A stretch of DNA of 64,000 nt from Mugil cephalus (taxonomy: Eukaryota > Chordata > Actinopteri > Mugiliformes > Mugilidae), in NCBI RefSeq assembly GCF_022458985.1, contig NC_061784.1, forward strand, positions 24,486,545 through 24,550,544. Direction: 5' to 3'. The first letter of the stretch is position 1, and the number at the start of each line of letters is the position of its first letter. This document shows positions 1 to 10,030 of this stretch, piece after piece. The position numbers were made by a program, and so were the translations under genes. Under the pieces are notes generated by a model. It did not search any database. It was not told the origin of the DNA and saw nothing but the letters and a program-made list of their open reading frames with translations.

Positions 1-228
1 TCAATTAAAACAGTTTGAAAAGTGTGCAACAACGTTCAAGTTAACTTTAAAATCGAGATTTAAAGATTAGAGAACAAAAACAAAATAGGTTGATCCTGCA
101 ACATGCCTGAATAAATAAAAAGAGTATGAGAGTTATAAGAGGACATTTAAGAGAGAAATGAAGTGTGACTGAACCAGGATCAGGAGACTCTTCTGGAGCA
201 TCACGACCTGCCGACATCTGACACTCAC

Positions 229-280
229 CTGATGACGTGAAACTTCTCCACCCACGTCTGAGTCTGGCTGGTGTTTTATA
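229..280 (-). promoter_or_regulatory. Predicted TATA box and 5' noncoding exon for a receptor beyond the left edge
   Basis: On the minus strand a TATAAAA motif (274-280) is followed about 50 bases downstream by a consensus donor, CAG/GTGAGT, whose exon ends at 229. The same pair is kept in copy B (5578-5629). A TATA box followed by a very short noncoding exon fits odorant receptor genes, which often splice a 5' exon to an intronless coding exon. The coding exon it would serve is not in the window. Confidence 0.45.
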
Positions 281-615
281 ACTATTGTGGTTGTTGTTGT
301 CCCGAAGGAGACGTCCTGGAAATAGTCTTTATCCACATCAAATAGCCACACTGAACACAGCACAAGCACTGTCACTGCAAACAATATGCAGCATCTACAC
401 ACAACAATGTAAATAGCAATGAGCCATAATGGGACATGAATGTATGAACATATGTTGGATGAGAGTGTGTTGCACTTGTTCAACTTTGTCAAATGTACTT
501 TTAAAGCTACTTTATTCGTTTTTACACTATTTTCTATACGTACAAACTCTATCTTGGCAATTTAGTTGTTTCCACAACATTGGCAATTCATTCAATCATT
601 CAATCATTCATTCAT

Positions 616-1050
616 CCCAGCTAACAGTATCTATTAATAGCTTCCTAGCACAGCTAGCAGTATCTTTTCATAGCTTCCTAGCCTCCCAGCTAACAGTATC
701 TTTCATAGCTTCCTGGCCTCCCAGCTAACAGTATCTGTTCATAGCTTCCTAGCATCCCAGCTAACAGTATCTCTTCATAGCTTCCTGGCCTCCCAGGTAA
801 CAGTATCTGTTAATAGCTTCCTACCCCAGCTAGCACTATCTCTTCATAGCTTCCTACCCTCCCAGCTAACAGTATCTTTCATAGCTTCCTGGCCTCCCAG
901 CTAACAGTATCTGTTCATAGCTTCCTGGCCTCCCAGCTAACAGTATCTTTTCATAGCTTCCTGGCCTCCCAGGTAACAGTATCTGTTAATAGCTTCCTAG
1001 CCCAGCTAGCACTATCTGTTCATAGCTTCCTAGCCTCCCAGCTAACAATA
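616..1050. repeat. 36-bp minisatellite, copy A
   Basis: About thirteen imperfect repeats of a unit containing CCCAGCTAACAGTATCT and a following CATAGCTTCCTGGCCT-type half. Units vary by short internal deletions (for example CTAGCCCAGCTAGCA forms). The homologous array at 6311-6620 has about nine units, so copy number has changed since duplication. Confidence 0.9.
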
Positions 1051-1638
1051 ACACCTCCTGATTGGCTGATGAGAACATTCTCCAGGTTCTTGCCCTACAG
1101 AATTCATGAGACAGTTAATATTCTTGATTTTCTCTACTCATATTCTCGTGATATCTCTAAAACACCTTGAGGGAATTTTTCAAAATGTTCATTCATAGTG
1201 GCGTAAAGTAGAACTGACTCTAATATTTATTTATTTGTTTATTTGTTCCTTACATTTAAGTGGACAACAGAATTTGTACATAAATGCACATTACACTTTC
1301 AAATCAACATCTCCATGAATGAAAAAGGAGCAGCAAGAGGAAAATGTCTCTTATATTTGTCTGCCCACAACTTGTTGAAATGATGATCTGAACAAACAGT
1401 CAACCTGTTCATCAAAAACACTTTCATTAAATTTATTCAAAACATCACATATCCCCCGAGTCTGCATGGAACCTTCAATGTGACTAGTTTTAAACACTTC
1501 CAGCCTTCCCCTCTGAACCTTATGTTTGGCTACACAACACTATGAACTGTTGATAGTTCCCTCAGGGGCAAAAAATGTGGACTAAGATGTTGCATAAATG
1601 GCCTTACTAGAGGATGTAGCATGTGGAAGCTGTGCAAA

Positions 1639-2004
1639 CACCAAGGCCATATTAAGAGTTTCTTCAGGTTTTACAGTGAACACTAGACACTATAACATAA
1701 GAAAAGTCCAAAGGGCTTCTCTTCTGAAAGTTATAACGTGAAAAATATGTTTTATATTTAATTTGAAAGACCTCCTTGTACAACATTAACACTTATGTTG
1801 TGCTAACTAGACATTAAGAGAAAGTTCTTCAATATTATTGTTTGCTTTGAGACTATACAACCCTCTGGAGGACGTCCTCCTCCTGCTGAGGTAAATGACC
1901 TGGAAGGCAGAAAGGCTGCTTCTGGTTTGTTCTACAGAGGAGATGACTTTAAGTTAGCAGAACATGAAAAATGCCCTTGAACATGATTTCATTGTCATCT
2001 ATGG
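1639..2004. other. Unique spacer right of duplication copy A
   Basis: No gene or repeat is recognised here. The sequence departs from copy B after position 1638. It lies downstream (minus strand) of the receptor at 3905-4867 and to the left of the transposon insertions. Confidence 0.5.
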
Positions 2005-2068
2005 CAGTGTTTCTGAATTCTGGTCCTCGGGACCCACTGCCCTACACGACCGGAACTGAGAAACACTG
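2005..2068. mobile_element. 64-bp hAT-type nonautonomous element remnant
   Basis: The element begins CAGTGTTTCTGAATTCTGG and ends with the inverted complement of CAGTGTTTCTCAGTTCCGG. It is flanked by a perfect 8-bp direct repeat, ATCTATGG (1997-2004 and 2069-2076). Terminal CAG and an 8-bp target duplication are hallmarks of the hAT superfamily. Only the two ends plus about 25 bases remain, so this is an extreme internal deletion product with no coding capacity. Confidence 0.8.
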
Positions 2069-2080
2069 ATCTATGGTGTA

Positions 2081-3643
2081 CAGTCGCCTCCAAAAGTACT
2101 GGAACACTAAGGCAAATTCCCTTGTTTGTGTTGTTCACTGAAGACATTTGGGTTTAAGATCAAAAGATGAGTATGAGACCAGAGTTCAGAACGTCAGCTT
2201 TTATTTCCTGGTATTTACATTGAGATGTGTTAAACAGCTCGGGATATATCACCATTGGTATTACACCACAGCATTTTTAGGTGAACAAAAGTAATGGAAT
2301 AAATGATCTTAAAGTAAATAACATTTAATGTTTGGTAGTATAACCCTTCCTAGCAGTGACGGCCTCCAGCCTGAGACCCATTGACACCAAACTGTTGCAT
2401 TCTTCATGTGTGAACTATTCCAGGCTTTTACTGCAGCTTCTTCCAGTTCTTGTTTGTTTCGGGGGGTTTCTCCCTCCAGTCTCCTCTTCAGGAGGTGAAA
2501 TGCTGCTCAGTAGGGTTAAGGTCAGGTGACTGACTTGTGCAGTCTAAAACCTTCCACTTTGTTCCCTGATGAAGTCCTTTGTTTTGTAGGCAGTTTGCTT
2601 TGGGTCATTGTCCTGCTGCAGGATAAAATTCCTCCTCATTAGTTTGGATGCATTTCTCCGTAAACTGATAAAATGTTCAGAATTAATTCTGCTGTTACCA
2701 TCATCAGTTCCATCATCAGTAAATATGAATGAGCCTGTTTCATCACGCCCAGGCCATGACATGACCTCCACCAGGCTTCACAGATGAGCTTATGCTTCGG
2801 ATCATGAGCAGTTCCTTTCTTTCTCCATCACTGTGGTAGAGATTAATCTGGTCTCATCAGTCATAAGATTGTGTTCCAGAACGTTTGTGGCTCATCTCTG
2901 TTCTTCTTTGCATGTTTCAGTCTGGCCTCTGATTCTTCCTGCTGATGAGTGGTTTGTATATGTTGGTTTGGCCTCTATGTTTCTGTTCTGAGTCTCCTCT
3001 AACACTGGACTGTGATTCCTTCACCCCTGCACTGTGGAGGTGGTTAGTGATGTCACTTACTGATGTTTTAGGGTTTTTCTTCAGCTCTCACCATATTTCT
3101 GTCATCAGCTACTGTTGCTTTCCTTGGCCGACCTGTTCCACATCTGTTGCTCAGTTCACCAGTAGTTTCTTTCTCATTCAGGACGTTCCACATTGTTGTG
3201 GTGCTTTGCCAAATGTTTGTCCAGTGGCTCAGATTGATTTTCCTTCTTTTCTGCCATAGACAGCTCTCTGATCTTCATGTTGGTTTATCCTCTTTAACAA
3301 GAAATGCAACTTTATAGGTTTCAACCCAGGCCAAACAGTAGACCACTCATGCAGCTATTTACTGTTTGAACAATCGACCTTAAAGGCAACACCTGGTCAA
3401 CAACAAACACCTGTCAGTCACATGTTCCAGTAGTTTTGCTCACTTGAAAAATGGGTGGGTTCAAACAAAGGGTGGTATGTCCTGAGCTGTTTGACACATC
3501 TGCATGTAAATACCAGGAAATAAAAGCTGACGTTCTGAACTCTTGTCTCATACTCATCTTTTGATCTTAAACCCAAATGTCTCCAGTGAACAACACAAAC
3601 AAGGGAATTTGCCTTAGTGTTCCAATACTTTTGGAGGCGACTG
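2081..3643 (-). mobile_element. Tc1/mariner-like DNA transposon, degenerate
   Basis: Terminal inverted repeats begin CAGTCGCCTCCAAAAGTA on the left and the same sequence inverted (with T for C in one place) on the right. The repeats extend inward about 150-180 bases. Both ends are flanked by the dinucleotide TA (2079-2080 and 3644-3645), the Tc1/mariner target duplication. The length of about 1.56 kb is typical of a full-length Tc1-like element. The interior carries a broken transposase on the minus strand. The element sits between duplication copy A and the receptor at 3905; copy B has no equivalent, so insertion probably followed the duplication. Confidence 0.92.
2380..3320 (-). pseudogene. 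Broken Tc1-type transposase
   Basis: Minus-strand translation gives recognisable Tc1 transposase segments split by stops and frameshifts. The clearest open piece (2544-2771) contains the motif QQDNDPK, which surrounds a catalytic aspartate of the DDE transposase fold. A stretch resembling ARLKHAKK and FWN precedes it on the strand (about 2850-2930). A methionine-led start resembling the N terminus lies near 3280. Several in-frame stops make this nonfunctional. Exact ends are approximate. Confidence 0.75.
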
Positions 3644-3900
3644 TATCTTGTCTGTCTTTTAATGTGAGGACTACAGATGGAAAATCAAAATTAGCTTTGT
3701 GCTAAACCTAGCACATTGACATGACGTCATGTATTTGTACTGAATGTTCATCAATGTCCTCATCAAATAAACAGAAAGAAAGAAATTGAAAACCAAAATT
3801 TCTGAAAATGTTCAAATATGACTTAGGCAGTTTTGCTATTGGGCTAACGATATTTTATGTAGCACATAGTGAATAATTGCTGAGTGGAAGTTAACATTGA

Positions 3901-3907
3901 TTTATTA
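3901..3907 (-). terminator. Polyadenylation signal overlapping the stop codon of receptor 1
   Basis: On the minus strand the stop TAA (3905-3907) runs straight into AATAAA (TAATAAA, 3901-3907). If used, the 3' UTR would be only tens of bases long. A motif this short also occurs by chance in AT-rich DNA. Confidence 0.3.
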
Positions 3908-4867
3908 CAGTTTATTTACCCGTAGATCTCCGACAGTCACTGAGTTCCTGGTGAACAGGATGAGAATTTTCTCTCTGACCGTTTTGATCTGTAGCCCGTA
4001 GATGATGGCGTTCATGGTGGGGGGGACCACATGGAACATGATGGATGCCAGTTTCCTGTGGGCGGACAGCTGAGGGAAGCGGTGGAGGATGATGATGATG
4101 CTACCTGACACTATCATGATGATGTACATGGCCAGATGGGTGGCGCAGGTCTGCAGTGCCCGGCTGTTCACAGACTTGTTCCGGCTGCTCAGACACACCA
4201 TGGCGATCCTCAGGTAGGTGAGCACGATGCTGCCGAGGGACGAGCCGAGCAGCACCACGGTGTAGCTGAGGCCGTAGATGTTGTTGATGAGGACGCTCTC
4301 ACAGGAAAGCTTGAACAAGGAGGCGTTGTCGCAGAACGGGTTGAAAATGACCCTCCTGCAGCGGGACAGGCGGATGCTGAGGCCCAGCAGGATCGTTACC
4401 AAGAACAAGGACACGGCCCAGGCCGCCACCGACAGCCCCGCCACCATGCGGGTGGTCATGATGGTGGCGTAGCGCAACGGGTTGCAGATGGCCATGTAGC
4501 GATCGAACGCCATGATCATGAGCACGGTGTGGGTGTTGCTGGCGTGAAAGTGGGCGCAGAAGGCTTGGACCACGCAGTCATAGTAATAAATGTAACGCTC
4601 TGAGCTCGGAAGGAAGATGTCGCTCAGCAGGCGGGGGATGATGGTCGAGGCCCCGAATGCATCGTTGATGCTCATGTTACAGAAGAGCAGGTACATGGGC
4701 TGATGGAGGCTCCTGTCCGTGAAGATCAGCACCACCAGGCCCATGTTGGACACCATGATGAAGACGTAGAGAACGAGGAGGATGACGAAGGCTGGAACAG
4801 AGGACTGCGGGCTGACCATTAACCCCTCCAGGATCAGGACGGCTGTGTCTAAAGTCTCGTTTTCCAT
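3905..4867 (-). CDS. Odorant receptor, 7TM GPCR (receptor 1 of cluster)
   Basis: An intact 320-residue, intronless reading frame of a fish odorant receptor: a seven-transmembrane, G-protein-coupled receptor expected at the surface of olfactory neurons. N-glycosylation sequon NET lies at residue 3. SN at 40-41 is in TM1. LHQPMY (54-59) opens TM2. MAFDRYMAICNPLRY (119-133) is the diagnostic end of TM3 with DRY at 122-124. Cys98 and Cys179 are placed for the conserved disulfide. RALQTCATHL (236-245) precedes TM6, and MNAIIYG (285-291) is the NPxxY-type motif of TM7 with altered residues. A possible acceptor lies at 4890, 22 bases upstream of the start. A second, out-of-frame ATG sits at 4872-4874, seven bases before the chosen start, in a weaker context. 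It is very similar to 7553-8509, consistent with tandem duplication. Ligand and subfamily cannot be told from sequence alone. Confidence 0.95.
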   Translation of the reverse strand: MENETLDTAVLILEGLMVSPQSSVPAFVILLVLYVFIMVSNMGLVVLIFTDRSLHQPMYLLFCNMSINDAFGASTIIPRLLSDIFLPSSERYIYYYDCVVQAFCAHFHASNTHTVLMIMAFDRYMAICNPLRYATIMTTRMVAGLSVAAWAVSLFLVTILLGLSIRLSRCRRVIFNPFCDNASLFKLSCESVLINNIYGLSYTVVLLGSSLGSIVLTYLRIAMVCLSSRNKSVNSRALQTCATHLAMYIIMIVSGSIIIILHRFPQLSAHRKLASIMFHVVPPTMNAIIYGLQIKTVREKILILFTRNSVTVGDLRVNKL

Positions 4868-5027
4868 CGTTCATGGGGTTAATTCAAACCTGGTGTGGAC
4901 AAAAGAGATTCAAAGATTCAGAAATATCAAAAAAGGAAAGATTGCAAAGACACTTTGTGAATAAATGAATAAATTAAAACGTATATTTGAACATGGAGAT
5001 CAAACATTGACAAACAGTATTCAGTAT

Positions 5028-5049
5028 TATCAATCAATCAATCAATCAA
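5028..5049. repeat. ATCA tetranucleotide microsatellite
   Basis: Five uninterrupted copies of ATCA lie in the predicted 5' intron of receptor 1. Confidence 0.85.
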
Positions 5050-5577
5050 ACTTTATGTATAGAGCACTTTGAAGTTAAGGAAACACTAGACAGATAAAAA
5101 TAACTGCATAAATTGTAATTATAATGAATAATTACCTAAGGGATAAAAATAACTAAAATTCAGATGAAAGCGAGTCTAAAAAGGTCAGTTTCTAGATTGC
5201 TTTTAAAAATTTCCACATTGTCTGTTTTTCTCACGACTTGACACAGGCTTCCTTTCTTTATTTAATGATAAGGAGATGAAACAGAAACAACCCGCAGACA
5301 AACGGACAAACTCAGTCATATCTGCAGCTAACAGACACATCCATCGTCCACACGTACAAACAGCTGCAGAGAACCAGAAGGATTTAAGGTTCTGGACACC
5401 TTTAAATCATTCAGATTAGAGAACAAAAACAAAATAGGTTGATCCTGCAACATGCCTGAATAAATAAAAAGAGTATGAGAGTTATGAGAGGACATTTAAG
5501 AGAGAAATGAAGTGTGACTGAACCAGGATCAGGAGACTCTTCTGGAGCATCATGACCTGCCAACATCTGACACTCAC

Positions 5578-5629
5578 CTGACGACGTGAAGCTTCTCCAC
5601 CCACGTCTGAGTCTGGCTGACGTTTTATA
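5578..5629 (-). promoter_or_regulatory. Predicted TATA box and 5' noncoding exon of receptor 1
   Basis: A minus-strand TATAAAA at 5623-5629 is followed by a donor CAG/GTGAGT with the exon ending at 5578. The matching acceptor would be the CAG at about 4890-4892, just before the coding exon at 3905-4867, giving an intron of about 690 bases. Both elements are kept in the other copy of the block. Transcription start and splice use are inferred. Confidence 0.5.
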
Positions 5630-6310
5630 ATTAGTGTGGTTGTTGTCATCCCGAAGGAGACGTTCTGGAACAGTCTTTATCCACATCAAATAGCCACACT
5701 GAACACAGCACAAGCACTGTCAATGCAAACAATATGCAGCATCTACACACAACAATGTAAAGAGCAATGAGCCATAATGGGACATGAATGTATGAACATA
5801 TGTTGGATGAGAGTGTGTTCCACTTATTCAACTTTGTCAAATGTACTTTTAAAGCTACTTTATTCATTTTTACCCTATTTTCTATATGTACAAACTCTAT
5901 CTTGGCAATTTAGTTGTTTCCACAACATTGGCAATTCATTCAATCACTCAATCATTCATTCATCAATTTCAAAGCCAACAGTTGTCCCTCCTACATTTCC
6001 CATGATGCAACTCGAAATTGTTGTCAAAATGTTAAATGGTCCCTTTCTGTGTCGTTAATGTCTGAACTCAATGACGAGGCAGAAACTTTCCATTCGTCCA
6101 TGGAAGATGTTACTGAGGTTGTGCTGCAGATGTTGATCAGTGAAGGCCTGCAACACACAACCTTGAGCTAATGTGGCTAATGAGATATGCAGCTATTTCA
6201 CTTCCTGTGGAATCCAAAAAAACAGATTTAAATTCACACTCTGTAGACTTGACAGTTTCGATTCTGAAGTTCAGACTCTGGAGGACAGAGTTTGGTCATT
6301 CTGTAACTTT

Positions 6311-6620
6311 CTAGCTTCCTAGCCTCCCAGCTAACACTATCTGTTCATAGCTTCTTAGCCTCCCAGCTAACAGTATCTATTAATAGCTTCCTAGCACAGC
6401 TAGCAGTATCTCTTCATAGCTTCCTACCCTCCCAGCTAACAGTATCTTTCATAGCTTCCTGGCCTCCCAGCTAACAGTATCTTTTCATAGCTTCCTGGCC
6501 TCCCAGCTAACAATACCTTTTCATAGCTTCCTGGCCTCCCAGGTAACAGTATCTGTTAATAGCTTCCTAGCCCAGCTAGCACTATCTGTTCATAGCTTCC
6601 TAGCCTCCCAGCTAACAATA
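6311..6620. repeat. 36-bp minisatellite, copy B
   Basis: About nine imperfect repeats of the same unit as 616-1050, built around CCCAGCTAACAGTATCT. The array is shorter than copy A. Confidence 0.9.
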
Positions 6621-7552
6621 GCACCTCCTGATTGGCTGATGAGAACATTCTCCAGGTTCTTGCCCTACAGAATTCATGAGACAGTTAATATTCTTGATTT
6701 TCTATACTCACCTTCTCGTGATATCTCTAAAACACCTTGAGGGAATTTTTCAAAATGTTCATTCATGCTGGCGTAAAGTAGAACTGACTCTAATATTTAT
6801 TTATTTGTTTATTTGTTCCTTATATTTAAGTGGACAACAGAATTTGTACATAAATGCACATTACACTTTCAAATCAACATCTCCATGACTGAAAAAGGAG
6901 CAGCAAGAGGAAAATGTCTCTTATATTTGTCTGCCCACAACTTGTTGAAATGATGATCTGAACAAACAGTTAACCTGTTCATCAAAAACACTTTCATTAA
7001 ATTTATTCAAAACATCACAAATCCCCCGAGTCTGCATGGAACCTTCAATGTGACTAGTTTTAAACACTTCCAGCCTTCCCCTGTGAACCTTATGTTTGGC
7101 TACACAACACTATGAACTGTTGATAGTTCCCTCAGGGGCAAAAAATGTGGACTAAAATGTTGCATAAATGGCCTTACTAGAGGATGTAGCATGTGGAAGC
7201 TGTGCAAAGTTGAAATGACAAAGTGTGAGTGCAAAATCACAAGTAAAGATATCTTCAGTCCATTCTGGAAAGGCATGCAGGGATTAAAACCTTGTGTACT
7301 CTTACATGTGGGCGTGGCCATGAGTTTGTTTGTGCTTAACAACATAAGAAACATTCAGAAAATGCTGATCTGATTCCCTGCTGCCTCACCACTCCCTCCT
7401 TTCCTGCACTTTCTGTCTCACTCGGACAAAGCTACGTTCTCAGTCTAGGGTAGAGGGCCGCATGTTGCCTGTCATAGCTCTGATGACCAAAACATTAATC
7501 ATAGCTTGTTGACCACCACGCTACTGACATATTTGTTAAAGCACCCTGAGCA

Positions 7553-8509
7553 TCATTTCACAGCCATTAAACCTACAGTGTTGTTGCGGAACAAAGCTGT
7601 AATCTTCTGCCTGACCTCTTTAATTTGCAGTCCGTAGATAATAGCATTGAGGGCCGGCAGGGCCACATGACCCAGGACTGCTGCTACCTTCCTGTGGTTG
7701 GACAGCTGAGGGAAACGGTGCATGATGACGATGAGGAAGGCTGACACCACCAGGATGACGTACACAGCCAGATGGGTGGCGCAGGTCTGCAGTGCTTTGC
7801 TGTTCAGAGCTTTGTTCCGGCTGCTCAGACACACCATGGCGATCCTCAGGTAGGTGAGCACGACGCTGCCGAGGGACGAGCCGAGCAGCACCACGGTGTA
7901 GCCGAGGCCGTAGATGTTGTTGATGAGGACGCTCTCACAGGACAGGCTGAACAGGGAGGCGTTGTCACAGAATAAGTTAAAAACAAGCCGCCTGCAGCGG
8001 GACAGGCGGACGCTGAGGCCCACCAGGATCCCCACCAACACCAAGGCCGTCCCCCATGCCGCCGCCGTTAGATTTACCACCATCCGGGTGGTCATGATGG
8101 AGGCGTAACGCAGCGGGTTGCAGATGGCGGCGTAGCGATCGAACGCCATGATCATGAGGACGGTGTGGGAGACGCTTGCGTGGAGGTGAACACAAAAGGC
8201 CTGGAGGGCACAGTCGATGTAATAAATGTAGCGCTCCGACGCTAACAGATCCCTGAGCACATGAGGGACAATGATAGTGGCCCCAAAGACGTCGTTGATG
8301 CTCATGTTGCAGAAGAGCAGGTACATGGGCTGATGGAGGCTCCTGTTCCTGAAGATCAACACCACCAGGCCCATGTTGGACACCACAATGAAGATGTAGA
8401 CAAGAAGGAGGAGGACGAAGGCTGGAACAGAGAACTGAGGGCTGACCTTTAACCCCTCCAGGATCAGGACATCCTCACTGAAGGACTGATTTTCCATCTC
8501 ATCTGTCAT
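7553..8509 (-). CDS. Odorant receptor, 7TM GPCR (receptor 2 of cluster)
   Basis: Intact, intronless and up to 318 residues. It is close to the receptor at 3905-4867 along its whole length. Motifs: sequon NQS at residue 7, LHQPMYLLFCNMSIND opening TM2, MAFDRYAAICNPLRY with DRY at 124-126, conserved ECL2 cysteine in LFCDNASLF, KALQTCATHL before TM6, and LNAIIYG in TM7. The first ATG gives MTDEMENQ. The receptor family start more likely corresponds to the fifth codon (ATG at 8497), because receptors 1 and 3 begin MEN, and a CAG that could be a splice acceptor lies between the two ATGs. The usual fish odorant receptor length of about 310-320 is met. It is expected to act in olfactory sensory neurons; ligand unknown. 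Confidence 0.95.
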   Translation of the reverse strand: MTDEMENQSFSEDVLILEGLKVSPQFSVPAFVLLLLVYIFIVVSNMGLVVLIFRNRSLHQPMYLLFCNMSINDVFGATIIVPHVLRDLLASERYIYYIDCALQAFCVHLHASVSHTVLMIMAFDRYAAICNPLRYASIMTTRMVVNLTAAAWGTALVLVGILVGLSVRLSRCRRLVFNLFCDNASLFSLSCESVLINNIYGLGYTVVLLGSSLGSVVLTYLRIAMVCLSSRNKALNSKALQTCATHLAVYVILVVSAFLIVIMHRFPQLSNHRKVAAVLGHVALPALNAIIYGLQIKEVRQKITALFRNNTVGLMAVK

Positions 8510-8993
8510 GTGAGAAAGAAGACTTAGTGTTACCCCAGCTCAAATAAACACATAAAAACATAAGAATAGTACACTTAATGAGCTTATTCATCCATATGCC
8601 AGGAACTGAAGCATTTCCATTTTTGTAGGATAACACATTTATGCAGCACATTACTGTATTCAATGTAAAGCATCTTTGGGTATTTAGAAAAGCACTGTAT
8701 AAAACCATTGTGTTATTATTACCTTGCAAATAATTGATTTAAACTGACATTTGTAAATTTTAAAAGATGCCCAGAAAACAGAGCATAACATCAGCAGCAA
8801 AATCTTCAGATAAGACAAAAGAAGCTCTTCTAAAACCTATAAAATACCTTCAACATGTTCAGGAACAGGAACAGTATTTGAATGAACCACAGTGAAGCAA
8901 ACACAACAAATATAACGCAGCTATGATCAGTCCCAACCAACTGTTTAAAAAGATTTAGTCAGTGTAGGAACACTGCTGCTTAGCCCCCGTTAC

Positions 8994-9053
8994 CTTCTGC
9001 AACACGACCGGCCTCCAGCTGAAGCAGCCGTGAAGCTGCACTCACTTTTATTT
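8994..9053 (-). promoter_or_regulatory. Possible TATA-like box and 5' exon donor for receptor 2
   Basis: On the minus strand an AAATAAAA motif (9046-9053) lies about 55 bases before a donor-like CAGAAG/GTAACG (exon end 8994). The spacing resembles the conserved promoter of receptor 1, but the sequence is not homologous and the donor is weaker. Inference only. Confidence 0.2.
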
Positions 9054-9279
9054 GGTGCATTGACGCAACAATGAGCTGATCAGGTCAAACGTTGTTTAGC
9101 AACCACCAGCACTCAGCAACGAGACACCGTGGGTTCAGACAAAGTATTCAGACAGATACGACTTCACTTTACTGTGTTGATAAAAAACGTCCTTTATGAA
9201 AACCAGTCGACTGACGGATTGTGGGAAAATGAACTGACTGGACTCCTTAATGGACATTCCAGTAACATCTGGCCTGGAC

Positions 9280-9545
9280 ACCACTGATCTGGTCTCTAGA
9301 GTCCAGGTGTGAAGGCTGATCTGTTCTCGGTCCACATGTGGAGGTGGTCTGGGGCCCATGTGATCTCTAGTGTGAACCCACAGTGAGTCCTCAGTCCCAT
9401 TAAAGACCACCCACTCAACTGGTTCCTAAATCTGGATCATGTCCTCAAGTCACCAAACATGTGTTCCTGGTTCTGGTCCAGTGGTAGGTAGAGATCCATC
9501 AGAGACAGCAGCTGATACAATATTCTACTGACCACATGGTGGTGC
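9280..9545. repeat. Dispersed repeats of two families (A and B) side by side
   Basis: 9280-9410 holds family A, recognised by GTCCACATGTGGAGGTGGTCTGG and the following CACAGTGAGTCC. Other copies lie near 30505-30600, 42537-42640 and 45163-45350. 9462-9545 holds family B in reverse orientation, recognised by ATCAGCTGCTGTCTCTGATG; its other copies are at 18046-18146, 45415-45482 and 52727-52826. Superfamily not identified. Confidence 0.75.
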
Positions 9546-9553
9546 TGCTGCTG

Positions 9554-9557
<4 letters not shown>

Positions 9558-9592
<35 letters not shown>
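9558..9592. repeat. CA dinucleotide microsatellite
   Basis: About 17 uninterrupted CA units. Confidence 0.95.
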
Positions 9593-9593
<1 letters not shown>

Positions 9594-10030
9594 AGTTAAG
9601 ACCACATGTGCTGGCTGGGGCACATGTGGAGACACATTTTAATTAATACCAGGTGTCAACACAGAAACTAGGAGATGGACAGGAGAGAATGGATGTCAAA
9701 TGATTAAAATGTTTCATCAGATTAATATTATTTTTAATCTCTATTAAATCTCTGCTTAATCTGTCTCGAGCAGTTTCAACTAAACAACTTGAAACAAGTC
9801 AACAACTTTTTGTGTCTTTTTTTGTCCACCATGTGTCCACATTAATGTGTCCCTGTTGCTACGGAGACAAACTAACTTGTTGACATTGTCCAACCAGAGG
9901 AGAGCTGACGCTTCTTATTGAGAACAGTCTCTCCCAGTGAACAGTGGCTGCAGGAGTGGACACATATTAGCAGCAGCATTGGCAGCTTGTCTTTGTCTTG
10001 GTTTGTCTTGGTTTGTCTCCAGCTGTTAGC

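Larger units (their letters stand above)
66..1638. repeat. Tandem segmental duplication, copy A of the odorant-receptor upstream block
   Basis: This stretch matches 5413-7208 almost base for base from the left boundary near AGATTAGAGAAC to the right boundary near GGAAGCTGTGCAAA. It contains a TATA box and splice donor on the minus strand, a 36-bp minisatellite and a unique tail. Copy B lies directly upstream (minus strand) of the receptor at 3905-4867. By analogy, copy A should lie upstream of another receptor beyond the left edge of the window. Copy A lacks about 350 bases present in copy B at 5963-6310. The duplication is seen directly; its role as promoter unit is inferred. Confidence 0.85.
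5413..7208. repeat. Tandem segmental duplication, copy B of the odorant-receptor upstream block
   Basis: This is homologous to 66-1638 over nearly its whole length. It contains the TATA box and donor (5578-5629), a segment of about 350 bases absent from copy A (5963-6310), and the minisatellite (6311-6620). Conserved sequence continues to about 7208, 345 bases short of the end of receptor 2. Receptors 1 and 2 plus these blocks therefore define a repeating gene-plus-promoter unit. Confidence 0.85.

Noticed and set aside
133-492. Hydrophobic minus-strand open frame shared with 5646-5867
   Set aside because: Both lie in the duplicated block, the frames diverge after an indel, and they overlap the predicted promoter. 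Similarity reflects DNA duplication, not protein conservation.
616-1050. Regular 36-bp repeats resembling a CRISPR array
   Set aside because: The units are contiguous variants of one sequence with no unique spacers, and the genome is eukaryotic. This is a minisatellite.
4136-4603. 155-residue plus-strand open frame (and its analogue at 7772-7975)
   Set aside because: Antisense to receptors 1 and 2. It is conserved between copies only because the receptors are.
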